Origin: a virus
Length of the DNA: 64,000 bases
Strand: one strand, 5' to 3'
IMG/VR virus record: IMGVR_UViG_3300022748_000017
Span: 1 to 64,000 of that record
A program made the position numbers and the translations under genes. The notes beneath the pieces are model-generated. The model was given only the letters and a program-made list of their open reading frames with translations. It did no database searches and was not told the DNA's origin. Positions 1 to 9,400 of this stretch are shown here, piece after piece; position 1 is the stretch's first letter; every line of letters starts with the position of its first letter.

Positions 1-127
1 ATTTTCTACACGCTCAAAGATTCGGGGTTTCACCAGTTGTCATGTAGTGTAGATTGGATTGGATGCGTTGATCCTGCGGGGCCAATTCTAACGCCTTATG
101 ACAAAGTTGAATAGCTTCGTCCTTGAG
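1..127. repeat. 127-bp exact repeat, copy 1 (module joint)
   Basis: Bases 1-127 are identical to 39350-39476. The first mismatch is at base 128 (t here, c at 39477). The repeat covers the 3' end of the glycosyltransferase gene and the 13 bases after it. An exact length of 127 matches the largest k commonly used by de Bruijn assemblers, so this is probably an assembly node and not a biological repeat (inference). Confidence 0.9.
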
Positions 128-1093
128 TCCAAGGTTCCAAGCTGCGATGCTGGCGTAGTCCCAAGGCTTTTCACCCCAGACTTCCGGGTCCATCGTGTAC
201 ACCAAGGCTTTGTCAGTAATCTGCAAGGCTGATTTGGCGGCTGCATAGCTTTCTGCCCACATGGACAGGCGATAGCATTGTGCGCACAATTCAACCCAAG
301 GCTCACGGGTTCCCGGTGCTTCAGCAACTGCCAAACGGAACCATTTGAGGGCTTCATGTGGGTTGCCTTTTTCAGCATACGCTTTACCCAGCAAACGCAT
401 TGCATAGCAACGCTCATTGACCCAATTGGCTTCTGGCATAGCCAAATACTTATTCAGGGCAACAATGGCTTCATCCCACCGAGAATAGAACGTCAGTTCA
501 CGGGCATGGTAGAAAGCATTGCGGGGGCAATACGGGTCTTCTTTGACCGCCAGTTCCAGCAAAGGCATATATTGCCCACGGGACTTGGTAGGGTCAGGAT
601 GGTGGCTTACCAGAAGCATATCCGTATGGGCATAGACCTCTTGGATACGCCCATCAGGACGAGGGTACTCATGGACCGGGTGGAAGAACCTATATCCATG
701 ACGAGAAAAAATCTTCTCATAAAAGAAGCTAATTCCACATCCCCAATCAAACTTGTATCGCAAACGAGTGGTATTTTCTTGCCAAACCCGTTCGATTTCT
801 TCTCTCCAGCCCGGTTCCAGCATTTCATCCAAATCTAGGCTGATGACAATGTCAATGTCGCGAGGAAGTAAGGAAATTGCGGCATTACGAGCCAAATCAA
901 AACGCCAAGGGCTGATACAGATATCATGCACAACAGCGCCACATTCAATGGCCCTAGCAACTGTTGCGTCAGTAGAGCCAGTGTCTGCAATGCAAATCAG
1001 GTCTGCATCTCTGGCTGAGTCGCAAAACCGATGAACAAACTGTTCTTCATTTTTGGAAATTGCCGAGACAGCAATCTTGAGTCGTTTTGTCAT
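14..1093 (-). CDS. Family 2-like glycosyltransferase with C-terminal TPR repeats (module A)
   Basis: 359 aa. The N-terminal half looks like a GT-A glycosyltransferase: SAISKNEE near residue 10, IADTGSTDAT around 35-44, and a DLDE metal/nucleotide-sugar motif at 87-90. From about residue 190 the protein has TPR-like helical repeats. It is the last gene of the adhesion cassette and would be followed by the holin if the genome closes on itself. It probably transfers a sugar to a phage fibre or to host surface polysaccharide; the acceptor cannot be read from sequence. The copy at 39363-40442 differs at about ten residues. Confidence 0.85.
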   Translation of the reverse strand: MTKRLKIAVSAISKNEEQFVHRFCDSARDADLICIADTGSTDATVARAIECGAVVHDICISPWRFDLARNAAISLLPRDIDIVISLDLDEMLEPGWREEIERVWQENTTRLRYKFDWGCGISFFYEKIFSRHGYRFFHPVHEYPRPDGRIQEVYAHTDMLLVSHHPDPTKSRGQYMPLLELAVKEDPYCPRNAFYHARELTFYSRWDEAIVALNKYLAMPEANWVNERCYAMRLLGKAYAEKGNPHEALKWFRLAVAEAPGTREPWVELCAQCYRLSMWAESYAAAKSALQITDKALVYTMDPEVWGEKPWDYASIAAWNLGLKDEAIQLCHKALELAPQDQRIQSNLHYMTTGETPNL

Positions 1094-1122
1094 GTTCTAT
1101 CCTATGCAATGTAATGTGATTA

Positions 1123-1422
1123 TTATGACTGATAGGCTTTGTTTACGCCGCCGTACTTTTTGACAATATTGATGATGCGGGTGTTGTCTTCCAGCGCTAG
1201 CAACTCATGCGGCTCGTTTGGGCAAAAGTCCATGATTTGTCCTGCTGATGCTTCCTGTTCCCAATCATGGCTATAAGCTTTTAATTTGCCTTTGGCAACA
1301 ATGGTGATGTGTACGTCATTTTCGGTGTGATTATGCTTTGGCAGGATGTCGCCAGCTTTTTCAAAATCATAGATTGCGCCTTGGATGTCGCCAAGGTTTT
1401 TAAGCTGCTTAACCAATAACAT
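1123..1422 (-). CDS. Small cupin-domain protein (module A)
   Basis: 99 aa from the ATG at 1422, inside the end of the upstream gene and preceded by GGGAG. An ATG seven codons upstream is less likely because those residues are not conserved in the second module. Cupin motif 1 has H30, H32 and E34; motif 2 has H72 and N80, so a metal site is plausible. Single-domain cupins can be sugar isomerases, dioxygenases or simply sugar-binding folds. Its place beside the adhesin and glycosyltransferase suggests a role in sugar chemistry or fibre maturation (inference). Confidence 0.75.
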   Translation of the reverse strand: MLLVKQLKNLGDIQGAIYDFEKAGDILPKHNHTENDVHITIVAKGKLKAYSHDWEQEASAGQIMDFCPNEPHELLALEDNTRIINIVKKYGGVNKAYQS

Positions 1423-1765
1423 TTGGTGCGCTCCCTGCGCCATCTGTGCCGGGCAATGGATTGTTTTTCAGCCACTCAATGAGGGCGTTGTGTTCATCGA
1501 CAAGCTGTTTGTCTTTGGCGGCGCGTTCCGCGTCAGTCATCGGGCGCACATGATGAACGTCTTTATAACCAGAACCGTCTTGCTCATACGTGACACCTTC
1601 ATAGACTTCGTATTTGCCAAGAACAGGGGGTTCAACGCGGGTGAACCGCGCAAATTCTGGAGGCAAGTTGTCGGTGTCCACATCAGGAAACGCAGCACGG
1701 AAGTTGTCCCCAAAGATGGGGTGTTCAAACGGTTGCCCGTCTTGAAGTCGGATGAAGAGTTCCAT
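1409..1765 (-). CDS. Conserved adhesin-cassette protein, possible tail-fibre assembly factor (module A)
   Basis: 118 aa, unknown function. Its N-terminus ([12 protein letters not shown]) and C-terminus (GSAPNVIG) are shared with a 165-aa homologue in the second module; the middle is variable. A VRPMTDAE segment resembles tail-fibre assembly chaperones, but the match is weak. The start overlaps the stop of the glycine-rich adhesin (TAATG), and its end overlaps the cupin start, so the three genes appear translationally coupled. Confidence 0.7.
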   Translation of the reverse strand: MELFIRLQDGQPFEHPIFGDNFRAAFPDVDTDNLPPEFARFTRVEPPVLGKYEVYEGVTYEQDGSGYKDVHHVRPMTDAERAAKDKQLVDEHNALIEWLKNNPLPGTDGAGSAPNVIG

Positions 1766-2550
1766 TACAGATTGCCTGTGTTCGTTGACGGGAAGCTACG
1801 TGTTGTGCCCGGCCAGATAATGCGGACAGCACCAACAGCACCAGCGCCGGGGCCAAACCCGCCATCCCCGCCGCCTGCACCGCCATAAGCACCTCCGTTT
1901 GCTCCGCTGCCAGCAGCGCCGCCAGAGCCGCCATTACCGGGGGCCGCAACGCCGCCAGTTGCGGAACTACCTTGCCCCAACAACCCAACACCACCACCAC
2001 CATACGCAGTGGCAGAAGCAGAACCACCACCACCAGCAGAGCCGCCAGTACCTGCAGTATTGAAGGTTGTTGAACCCGTGCCACCTGTCCCGGCATAACC
2101 ACCAGCACCACCACCACCCGGAGGGCTACCAGTAGAGCCACCACCAGCGCCGCCGTTGCCACCGCCATCGCCAGTAAATGTTCCTCCGGCCCCGCCAGCA
2201 ATAGGCCCAGCATTTGTGCCTGAGCCGCCTTTGACTGTAGTTGTATTGATGAAATAACTTGAGGTCGATGCCCCCCCGCCAGCAGCGGCAACAACTACGG
2301 TGTAGCTAGATCCCGTAGTTACTGAAATGTTGTTCTTGTATCCAAGAGCGCCACCACCACCGCCACCACCGGGAAAGCAGCCACTCATATTTCCACCGTT
2401 ACCACCAGCGCCCACAGCAACAACACTCACTGAAGTCACGCCAGCAGGGGCAACCCAAGAATATGTACCAGCAGTTGTGTATGCCTGCTGGCCCGGAGGC
2501 GCACCAAATGAACGCAAGTCTTCCATAACCATTTGCAAGATGCCGCTCAT
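1765..2550 (-). CDS. Glycine-rich tail-fibre adhesin (module A)
   Basis: 261 aa from the ATG at 2550, which overlaps the collagen-like fibre stop as ATGA behind a GGAG site. A short beta-sandwich-like start ([10 protein letters not shown], then a TSVSVV strand) leads into long glycine tracts typical of fibre-tip adhesins, ending in [17 protein letters not shown]. Such proteins usually sit at the fibre tip and determine host range. Glycine-loop length and order differ strongly from the two adhesins in the second module. Confidence 0.85.
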   Translation of the reverse strand: MSGILQMVMEDLRSFGAPPGQQAYTTAGTYSWVAPAGVTSVSVVAVGAGGNGGNMSGCFPGGGGGGGALGYKNNISVTTGSSYTVVVAAAGGGASTSSYFINTTTVKGGSGTNAGPIAGGAGGTFTGDGGGNGGAGGGSTGSPPGGGGAGGYAGTGGTGSTTFNTAGTGGSAGGGGSASATAYGGGGVGLLGQGSSATGGVAAPGNGGSGGAAGSGANGGAYGGAGGGDGGFGPGAGAVGAVRIIWPGTTRSFPSTNTGNL

Positions 2551-5219
2551 GTCAGCCCCGCTCCAGAAATAATCCAAGTGGTGCTGGTCAGTTTCAGCGC
2601 GGTAGCCGTGCCGTACTGCGCCAAGGTGCGTGAACCCGTTGTGCCAGTCCCTGCCAAGTACATTGTGTCGGTGGTAATCGCGATAGTAATAGATGTTGAA
2701 GACAAGTTGGCAAACGTCACCGCAGTGCCAATTGGATACGCAACAGAACTATTTGCAGGAATAGTGTAAGTTGCTGCACCAGCACCAGAAGCATGGTAAA
2801 TGTGTTTTCCAGCATCCCCAAGCACTAATGTATAACTACCAGTTTGTGCATTTTGTGGGATATTGATATATCCCAAGTTTTGGGTTTGATCCCCAGCAGA
2901 TGTTGAAGTGCCCCAAGCAGTGCCTGTCGAAACAGCAATGCCTGCACTAGGATAAGTTGTTGGGCCAGTCGGGCCTGTGGATCCTGTGGGGCCGCCAGTA
3001 CCTGTACTACCCGTAGGCCCAGTAGGACCAGTCAAACCTGTAGCGCCAGTAGAACCAGTAGGCCCTGTAGGTCCAACAGCGCCTGTAGCCCCGGTTGCGC
3101 CTGTAGGTCCAGTGGGACCAACCGCTTGTGTATTAGTCCACTTTGTGCCGTTCCAAACCAAAGCATCGCCAATAGCCAATGTGGTCAGGCCAACGTCACC
3201 TTCATATTGACCCAACACGCCACCAAACGATGGACGCACAAACAAAGAGCCATTACTTGCTGACGAGTAAATGCAAGCGCAGACTTGAACTTTCGGGTTC
3301 GGAGCAGATGGAATAGTTACAGTCAGGCCACCAGCAACAGTTGGGTCGAGATACAAAATCTGACCAGCAGTAAATGCCGATGTGTTCAGGTTGCGAACCA
3401 AACCAAACGATGTGACATATCCCCAGCCATTCAATGCAATGTCTTGGGTGGCAATACCCATCACATACGATGCTTGTGCCGCTGTAAGGCCAGTGGCAGG
3501 AGCGCCAGTCAATGCGCCAGAAGCGCCAACAGTGCCCGTGAACATCACGACCTGACCGTTTGTGATTGCGCTGGATGCTTTGATTCGGAAATACTGTTCC
3601 TCACCAATTTGCTGTGTAGCAGTGCCGCCAGCCATCACCAACGAAAGCGTTTGGTTGCCATCAGCAGAATCCCAATACAACGTACCCGGAGTTGTCGGGG
3701 TTGTTGCTGGTGTGGTGTTAAACAGAATCCAATCAGGCGTACTGATGCTTGTCACACCAGTGATGTCGCCAGTAGGCATTGGGCCAGTTGGACCTGTCGG
3801 CCCAGTATTGCCTTGAATGCCTTGGATACCTTGAACGCCTTGTGGGCCTGTCGGGCCAGTGTCACCTTGAACACCCTGAAGCCCTTGTGGACCAGTTGGG
3901 CCAGTCACACCTTGAATTCCTTGAGGGCCAGTAGGACCAGTTGCACCTACTTCACCTTGTGCGCCAGTCGGCCCCGTGGGACCCTGAATGCCTTGGATGC
4001 CTTGAGCGCCCGTTGGCCCCGTAGGACCCACCACACCCTGAATGCCTTGGGGGCCAGTAGGACCAACCTCACCTTGGATGCCTTGCGCTCCAGTAGGACC
4101 CGTTGGACCAACATCGCCTTGTACCCCTTGAATGCCTTGAATACCTTGAGGACCGGTAGGGCCGACATCGCCTTGTGCGCCTGTAGGGCCAGTCGGCCCA
4201 ACATCACCTTGGATGCCTTGAATGCCTTGAGCGCCCGTTGGGCCAGTTGGCCCTTGAGCGCCAGTTGGGCCTTGAGGACCAACAATCTGACCAGCATCAA
4301 ACCATGATGTACCGTTCCATACATACAGATTACCTTCAGAGGTAACGATGTATGCATCATTGGGAAGGTTGCCAACCATAGGGAGATCGCCAACAGTAGC
4401 AACTTCACCTTTAAGGTTAATGGATGTACCTTGTGCGCCTTGCGCTCCCGTAGGTCCTGTTGGGCCGACTGCACCTTGATCGCCTTGAGCGCCTGTAGGT
4501 CCAGTGGGACCAGTGTCTCCTTGAATACCTTGAGGGCCAGTAGGGCCAGCAATACCTTGAACGCCTTGATCGCCCTGAATGCCCTGTGGACCAGTTGGAC
4601 CGACATTACCTTGGATACCTTGAATGCCTTGAGCGCCTGTCGGCCCAGTAGGGCCAGCAACAGTCGAATCAGCGCCTGTCGGACCAGTTGGTCCAATATT
4701 GCCTTGAATACCTTGTGCGCCTGTCGGGCCTGCGACACCTTGGATGCCTTGTGCGCCTGTAGGGCCTGTTGGGCCTGTGGCTCCATTAGCACCATTAGCA
4801 CCAGTTGGTCCAGTGGGTCCAGCAATGCCTTGAATGCCCTGTTCACCTTGAGGTCCTGTTGGGCCTTGAATGCCCTGAACCCCTTGAATACCTTGGACAC
4901 CTTGTGGACCTGTTGGGCCAACATCGCCAGTAGTTCCAGCCTGTCCTGTTGGCCCAGTTGCCCCCATTGAGCCAGTTGGACCCGTAGGCCCAGCATTTCC
5001 CTGCGGACCAGTTGGACCTGTGCCTGTTGGCCCCATAGCGCCCGTAGGACCAGTAGGTCCAGCATTTCCTTGTGGGCCTGTAGGACCGCTACCAGTTGGC
5101 CCCATAGGGCCAGTTGGACCAGCTACACCACGATCAATGCGTGCTTCAACGCGAGGCTGTGGAACAACCTCAAGACTGACGTTGTTGCCATCAAGAACCG
5201 TAACCTTCAAGTTGCTCAT
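2547..5219 (-). CDS. Collagen-like tail fibre (module A)
   Basis: 890 aa from the ATG at 5219 with an AAGGA site; the in-frame codon two triplets upstream is TTG. After about 35 non-repetitive residues it has long runs of Gly-X-Y triplets ([17 protein letters not shown]), interrupted near residue 270 by a non-collagen insert ([11 protein letters not shown] to YVWNGTSW). A second non-collagen domain of about 200 residues follows, then more triplets and a C-terminal beta-rich domain ending SGAGLT. It should form a trimeric fibre on the virion. The triplet count differs from the 852-aa copy at 43614-46172. Confidence 0.9.
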   Translation of the reverse strand: MSNLKVTVLDGNNVSLEVVPQPRVEARIDRGVAGPTGPMGPTGSGPTGPQGNAGPTGPTGAMGPTGTGPTGPQGNAGPTGPTGSMGATGPTGQAGTTGDVGPTGPQGVQGIQGVQGIQGPTGPQGEQGIQGIAGPTGPTGANGANGATGPTGPTGAQGIQGVAGPTGAQGIQGNIGPTGPTGADSTVAGPTGPTGAQGIQGIQGNVGPTGPQGIQGDQGVQGIAGPTGPQGIQGDTGPTGPTGAQGDQGAVGPTGPTGAQGAQGTSINLKGEVATVGDLPMVGNLPNDAYIVTSEGNLYVWNGTSWFDAGQIVGPQGPTGAQGPTGPTGAQGIQGIQGDVGPTGPTGAQGDVGPTGPQGIQGIQGVQGDVGPTGPTGAQGIQGEVGPTGPQGIQGVVGPTGPTGAQGIQGIQGPTGPTGAQGEVGATGPTGPQGIQGVTGPTGPQGLQGVQGDTGPTGPQGVQGIQGIQGNTGPTGPTGPMPTGDITGVTSISTPDWILFNTTPATTPTTPGTLYWDSADGNQTLSLVMAGGTATQQIGEEQYFRIKASSAITNGQVVMFTGTVGASGALTGAPATGLTAAQASYVMGIATQDIALNGWGYVTSFGLVRNLNTSAFTAGQILYLDPTVAGGLTVTIPSAPNPKVQVCACIYSSASNGSLFVRPSFGGVLGQYEGDVGLTTLAIGDALVWNGTKWTNTQAVGPTGPTGATGATGAVGPTGPTGSTGATGLTGPTGPTGSTGTGGPTGSTGPTGPTTYPSAGIAVSTGTAWGTSTSAGDQTQNLGYINIPQNAQTGSYTLVLGDAGKHIYHASGAGAATYTIPANSSVAYPIGTAVTFANLSSTSITIAITTDTMYLAGTGTTGSRTLAQYGTATALKLTSTTWIISGAGLT

Positions 5220-5228
5220 AGCCAATCC

Positions 5229-5711
5229 TTACAGAACAATCACGCCGTCAGAACGGACGATGAACAACAGGAAAATAATCATGTCATCTGCCGGGACAGA
5301 GCCAACCGCAGGGAAAGATACTTTGACGCGACCAGAATATCCAACAGGATTTTGTGCGTTGATTTCCAGTTCGGGGTCTGTAGACATCAAAGACCAAGCG
5401 CCAGCATCAATCACAAGGGTGCAAGTACCCAAGGCCGTATTGATATTGCTGACAGTCAGAGGAATTGCTGTAGGAGTGGGGCTGTAATCAGCGATGTCAA
5501 ACGTCAACCCGTTGCGGGTATCCACAATGTTTGACAGTTCGCGGCGAACGATTTGAGCATCAATGGTTGCTCCAGTCAAATCGACTGGAAGGCCATTTGA
5601 TGTGAAAGACAGATTCCAATAGGTCTGCTGGTCCCAAACAAGTTCGCCAGCAAGAATAGGATTGTCAAAGCCCGAAACCTGGGCCAAAGTATTGCGATTA
5701 AAGACCGCCAT
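5229..5711 (-). CDS. Tail-fibre-associated structural protein (module A)
   Basis: 160 aa from the ATG at 5711 with AGGGA six bases upstream; a GTG five codons further upstream is less likely. The protein is beta-rich, with a DLTGATIDAQI segment like N-terminal domains of baseplate upper proteins. It lies between the tail tip and the collagen-like fibre, so a fibre attachment or connector role is likely. The copy at 46182-46664 is nearly identical. Confidence 0.7.
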   Translation of the reverse strand: MAVFNRNTLAQVSGFDNPILAGELVWDQQTYWNLSFTSNGLPVDLTGATIDAQIVRRELSNIVDTRNGLTFDIADYSPTPTAIPLTVSNINTALGTCTLVIDAGAWSLMSTDPELEINAQNPVGYSGRVKVSFPAVGSVPADDMIIFLLFIVRSDGVIVL

Positions 5712-5739
5712 GTCAGTTCCCTGCACACAGTTAGAACAT

Positions 5740-5754
5740 CCGTGATTCCCACGG
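5740..5754 (-). other. Small conserved hairpin between tail tip and fibre gene (module A)
   Basis: On the minus strand CCGTG and CACGG pair around the loop GGAAT. The second module has the same loop with a longer CCCGTG/CATGGG stem (46692-46708). No T-run follows, so it is not a simple terminator. Confidence 0.35.
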
Positions 5755-5780
5755 GCGAATGCTGTCTTGTTTTAGCGATT

Positions 5781-8700
5781 TTATACCTTGTTTTCCAATG
5801 CAGCAATTCTTTCTTCAAGCTGCTGAATGGACTTCACCAAAGCCGCAACGATACCGTCATTGCTGAAAGATTTGTACCCTTCCAGCGGACCTTGCTCAAT
5901 GGTTGTGACCATCGTAGTATCTGTTCCCACGATTTCCTCAACCTCGTTTGCCAAGAAACCATAGGCTTGTTTGTCGCCATAGTGAGCAAACAATTCATGA
6001 TTCCATTTGAATTGGACTGGACGAAGTTTCTTGACGAAATCCAGACCATAAGATAAATCAACGATGTCTTTCTTGAGCCTTGAATCGGAAGTGACGTTGA
6101 TGTTGATGGCAGCAGTATTTGTGCCCATCGTCCATGAGATGGTTCCCGATGCGCCGCCTGTTAATGTTCCACTAAAAGTCACATCTGTGACACCACTGGT
6201 ATTTCCAGAAGTACCAATCAAACGAGCCGTGATATTTGAGCCAGAAAGGTTAACGGCTGACAGCGGAATGCTTGCAGTATTGAATGAGCCGCCAAGCGTC
6301 AAACTTCCACTGGTTGTGACTGTGCCACTTAGCGTCAAGCCATAGACGTTGCCTGTGCCGCTTACGCTGGTAACCGTACCTCCACCACTTCCAGATGGAA
6401 TGGCCCATGTACCATCATTTCGCAAGAAAGTCGTTGTTGATCCAGTTGGGGAAGCAACGGTATAACCACCCCAACTGAATGTTCCAGAATCAATCCTTAA
6501 AGCAAAACCGCCGCCAGTGTTATTACATTCAAGAGCCGAGCCTGTTGAACTTGTGGTGCTGAAGTAACCACCAATTGAATCACCTTCTCCAACAACGCCA
6601 ATGCCGGGACAAGCGACCCCATTTCGACCAACGCCAAGTACACCCACGTTGTATGAACTTGTAAGCGATGCAGAATAACCTACAACCCCACCACGAACTT
6701 TTCCAGAAGCAGCGGAAATGCCATTAGAAAGAGAAGAATAATCAATGCTGTATGAAGTGGAGCCAATCAAAACAGAGAATGATGCTGGATTGCGACCTTC
6801 AAAATATGCATCGCCATCGGTGTTAATGTCGCCCATAAACAATGCATTGCCAGCCGTATCAATGGTGAATTTTGCAACTCCAGACTGAGCGCCAACAATA
6901 CCGTTAGATGTAATGGCGACACCAGAGCCGCCAGTCAGAACGCCAGATGAGTTCCATGTGATTGTTCCTGTTTTAATTCCACCAGATGTAGTTGGAACAA
7001 TCGTGCCGGTCAAAACGCTTGTTGATGTCTTGCTCACCTTATCAGCAACATCAATAGTCAGGCCATCAATCTCGCCTTGAAGGAAAGCCACATTACCAGA
7101 CTCACTGTTGACTGGAGACCATACAAACGCTGTGCTGCTTGAAGACCTTGTGGATTGACCAAGTTCATTACCAACCACATACGCAAAATAATATGTGCCG
7201 CCAGCCAATGTCAAATTGGCAAAGTCGTATGTTGAACCATTGACCGCCGCTGTACCTGCTGGCGCATTGGCAGTAGCCAGAACTTTCCAATCAAAATCAA
7301 GAGGTGAAGATGATGTGGTGTAGTACAACGTGCCATAAGTCACACGACCTGTTGTCGGCACAGTTACACGAACTGTGAATGTGGGGGGCGTGACGTTATA
7401 GTTGTTTGCAACAACCGTAGGGGCAGTCAGTGCGCTGAAATAGATGGCGCTTGGAATGTTGCTATTTGGAACAGGTGTGTACTGCGTGATGTCAAAGTCA
7501 TCATAGACAGCGGCACTGTACTCATTCATCTCAAGACGAGCGCCAAGCGAACCATCAGGCAAAGATGCCTCATTCACTTTGACAACACGGAACAATTTGT
7601 TTGTCCAGCCATAGTCAGAGTTTGTCACGCTAACCACAGCACCAGCATCAACCTGAATGCCGTAGTAAGTTGTGCTGAAGCTGACAATCAAATCTTCGCG
7701 TGACTGCTCAAGAATCCGATTGGCAAGATACTGAGCGCGAACGCTGTCATTCACCAAGTCATAGCTAACACTGTATTTGTTTACAGGCTCATTTGGATAC
7801 AACAGGATTGAAGGTGTTTCCAAATTCACATAATCAGGCTGATCCCTGTTTGCACTATTGGGAAACTTGGCTTCGACTTGATTGATAGATTGCGTGATGT
7901 CTGTAGCACTGACACGAATCTCGCCAATGATGTTGTCATCATCAAAAGAATAAACTGCTGTTTCAGATTTGTTGATGACAGCAGACCATTGACCAGCAGC
8001 GGCGTTGTAAGACATCCAGCTATCGCAACAAGTCATGATCTTGTCGATATTGTTCAACACAGATTGACCAGCATCCAAAACACCATTGATGCGATAACGA
8101 GCTTCAGTCGCAGAACCGCCTCCAGATGGCGTATAAGTTATCAATCCATCAGAATAAGTATTCAATGCAGTTGCTGATGCAGAGTCAACAAATGCAGCAT
8201 CTACAGCACCGCCGTAGTATGGGTTGGTAACGTAGTCATACCAAACATCACCCGGCTTTGCAACACCAGTGCCATTCAAATAATGGCTTGCATGGAATGT
8301 GATTGGGCTGAGACTTGTTGTGCCAGCATCTTGGCTGTAGTTCAGCTTGATGATTGCAAATGCCAATCCATTCATCTGGCGACCAGTAGAAGGCCAACGC
8401 TGTGCAGATGCAATGTCAGAGCCACCCATCACTGTACTTGGAGCCGCAGCGCCGTTCAGAGATGTAATCGTTCCAGTCGCAGATGACTTGTACAGACTGA
8501 TGTACAAATTGCCGCTGATCTTTGTGTCCACGTTAGGCGGTGTCGCCTCATCGCTCAGGCTCACAACTTTTGTCAAATCTGTGGTGTCAAACGTGATTAG
8601 TCGATCCCCATAATAGAACTTGGTTGTATCAAAAGAGAATTGACCATTAGGGCTGATGCAAGACACAGCCATAACATAGTACATGGTCTTTTGGTCTGTC

Positions 8701-8951
8701 GAAAGAACAGCATCAACAAATGTGCCGCCAAGATACGCATCACCATATACAACCGGAATTGCATTCACATTCGATGGCGGAACTTGCTGGCGAACGCCAT
8801 TGTCTTGTTGACCTTGCTGATTCTGACCAAACACACGGGTCACGATCTGAGAAACAGCAAAGTTAATGGCAAAAGCAGCAGCGGTTTGGGCAGCAGAAAA
8901 CGCAGCAACTGCTGTCGAAGTAATTTCCGCAACAATGATTGACCCGACCAT
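5781..8951 (-). CDS. Central tail-tip protein fused to a fibre with S74 chaperone (module A)
   Basis: 1056 aa. The N-terminus has a hydrophobic alanine-rich stretch, then a tail-hub region with conserved blocks such as IMTCCDSWM and NKYSVSYDLVNDSVRAQY, as in central tail-tip proteins of siphophages. Fibronectin-like beta domains follow around 500-620. The C-terminus is an intramolecular chaperone of the endosialidase type (peptidase S74), starting at SDSRLKKD (residue 955), with GFLANEVEE and a terminal coiled coil. S74 domains trimerise the fibre and then cleave themselves off just before the motif serine (family knowledge). This gene therefore combines tail hub and receptor-binding fibre. 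Confidence 0.88.
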   Translation of the reverse strand: MVGSIIVAEITSTAVAAFSAAQTAAAFAINFAVSQIVTRVFGQNQQGQQDNGVRQQVPPSNVNAIPVVYGDAYLGGTFVDAVLSTDQKTMYYVMAVSCISPNGQFSFDTTKFYYGDRLITFDTTDLTKVVSLSDEATPPNVDTKISGNLYISLYKSSATGTITSLNGAAAPSTVMGGSDIASAQRWPSTGRQMNGLAFAIIKLNYSQDAGTTSLSPITFHASHYLNGTGVAKPGDVWYDYVTNPYYGGAVDAAFVDSASATALNTYSDGLITYTPSGGGSATEARYRINGVLDAGQSVLNNIDKIMTCCDSWMSYNAAAGQWSAVINKSETAVYSFDDDNIIGEIRVSATDITQSINQVEAKFPNSANRDQPDYVNLETPSILLYPNEPVNKYSVSYDLVNDSVRAQYLANRILEQSREDLIVSFSTTYYGIQVDAGAVVSVTNSDYGWTNKLFRVVKVNEASLPDGSLGARLEMNEYSAAVYDDFDITQYTPVPNSNIPSAIYFSALTAPTVVANNYNVTPPTFTVRVTVPTTGRVTYGTLYYTTSSSPLDFDWKVLATANAPAGTAAVNGSTYDFANLTLAGGTYYFAYVVGNELGQSTRSSSSTAFVWSPVNSESGNVAFLQGEIDGLTIDVADKVSKTSTSVLTGTIVPTTSGGIKTGTITWNSSGVLTGGSGVAITSNGIVGAQSGVAKFTIDTAGNALFMGDINTDGDAYFEGRNPASFSVLIGSTSYSIDYSSLSNGISAASGKVRGGVVGYSASLTSSYNVGVLGVGRNGVACPGIGVVGEGDSIGGYFSTTSSTGSALECNNTGGGFALRIDSGTFSWGGYTVASPTGSTTTFLRNDGTWAIPSGSGGGTVTSVSGTGNVYGLTLSGTVTTSGSLTLGGSFNTASIPLSAVNLSGSNITARLIGTSGNTSGVTDVTFSGTLTGGASGTISWTMGTNTAAININVTSDSRLKKDIVDLSYGLDFVKKLRPVQFKWNHELFAHYGDKQAYGFLANEVEEIVGTDTTMVTTIEQGPLEGYKSFSNDGIVAALVKSIQQLEERIAALENKV

Positions 8952-8953
8952 TT

Positions 8954-9400
8954 TTATTCCTTCACAAAACTTGCGCCAAATGGCTTGTAGCCACGTTTGC
9001 TGTAATCAATCAATGGGCCGCTTGCAGAGATGCTTGTAATGGCAACATCAATGTCACCAACCTCAAGCATCTTTGTTGCACGCTCATCAAAAGCCTTCCA
9101 CAGCCTTCCACCAACTGTTCCATTACGATGCTCTGGCTCTACCCACCAAAGAAGCTCATGGAGTTCTTTAACCTTTGGGGACCAGATATTGCTTTGTTTG
9201 ATTGCAATGATGGCCCCTCGCATATTGTTATCAATGTAGATGAACCCACGCCCTGCAATGATGCTGAACAAAAGCTCTTCTACATACTTTGGAAAATGAT
9301 TGTGTGGCTGCGCGAGAACTTGAATTGGGTTCTCATAAGCATATGACTCAACAATCTCCAAAAGTCTTGGAATGTCATATCTTGTTGCAAGTCTTATCAT
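8954..9400 (-). CDS. GNAT-family acetyltransferase-like protein in tail module (A)
   Basis: 148 aa. GNAT features are the MIRLATRYDIPRL start, the WVEPEHRNGTVGG block (acetyl-CoA loop, residues 86-98) and the C-terminal GYKPFGASFVKE. It ends two bases before the tail-tip ATG. GNAT-like proteins occur at this place in some siphophage tail modules; whether it acetylates a tail protein, a host target, or is only a structural use of the fold is unknown. The copy at 49895-50341 is nearly identical. Confidence 0.75.
   Translation of the reverse strand: MIRLATRYDIPRLLEIVESYAYENPIQVLAQPHNHFPKYVEELLFSIIAGRGFIYIDNNMRGAIIAIKQSNIWSPKVKELHELLWWVEPEHRNGTVGGRLWKAFDERATKMLEVGDIDVAITSISASGPLIDYSKRGYKPFGASFVKE

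Noticed and set aside
2977-4970. Long plus-strand open frames opposite the collagen-like fibre (for example 3285-4307, 4431-4970)
   Set aside because: They mirror the Gly-Pro-Thr repeat on the other strand, have no ribosome sites and recur in both modules only because the repeat does.
2547-5219. CRISPR or tandem-repeat array at the collagen-like genes
   Set aside because: The repeats are translated Gly-X-Y codons without regular spacer lengths.
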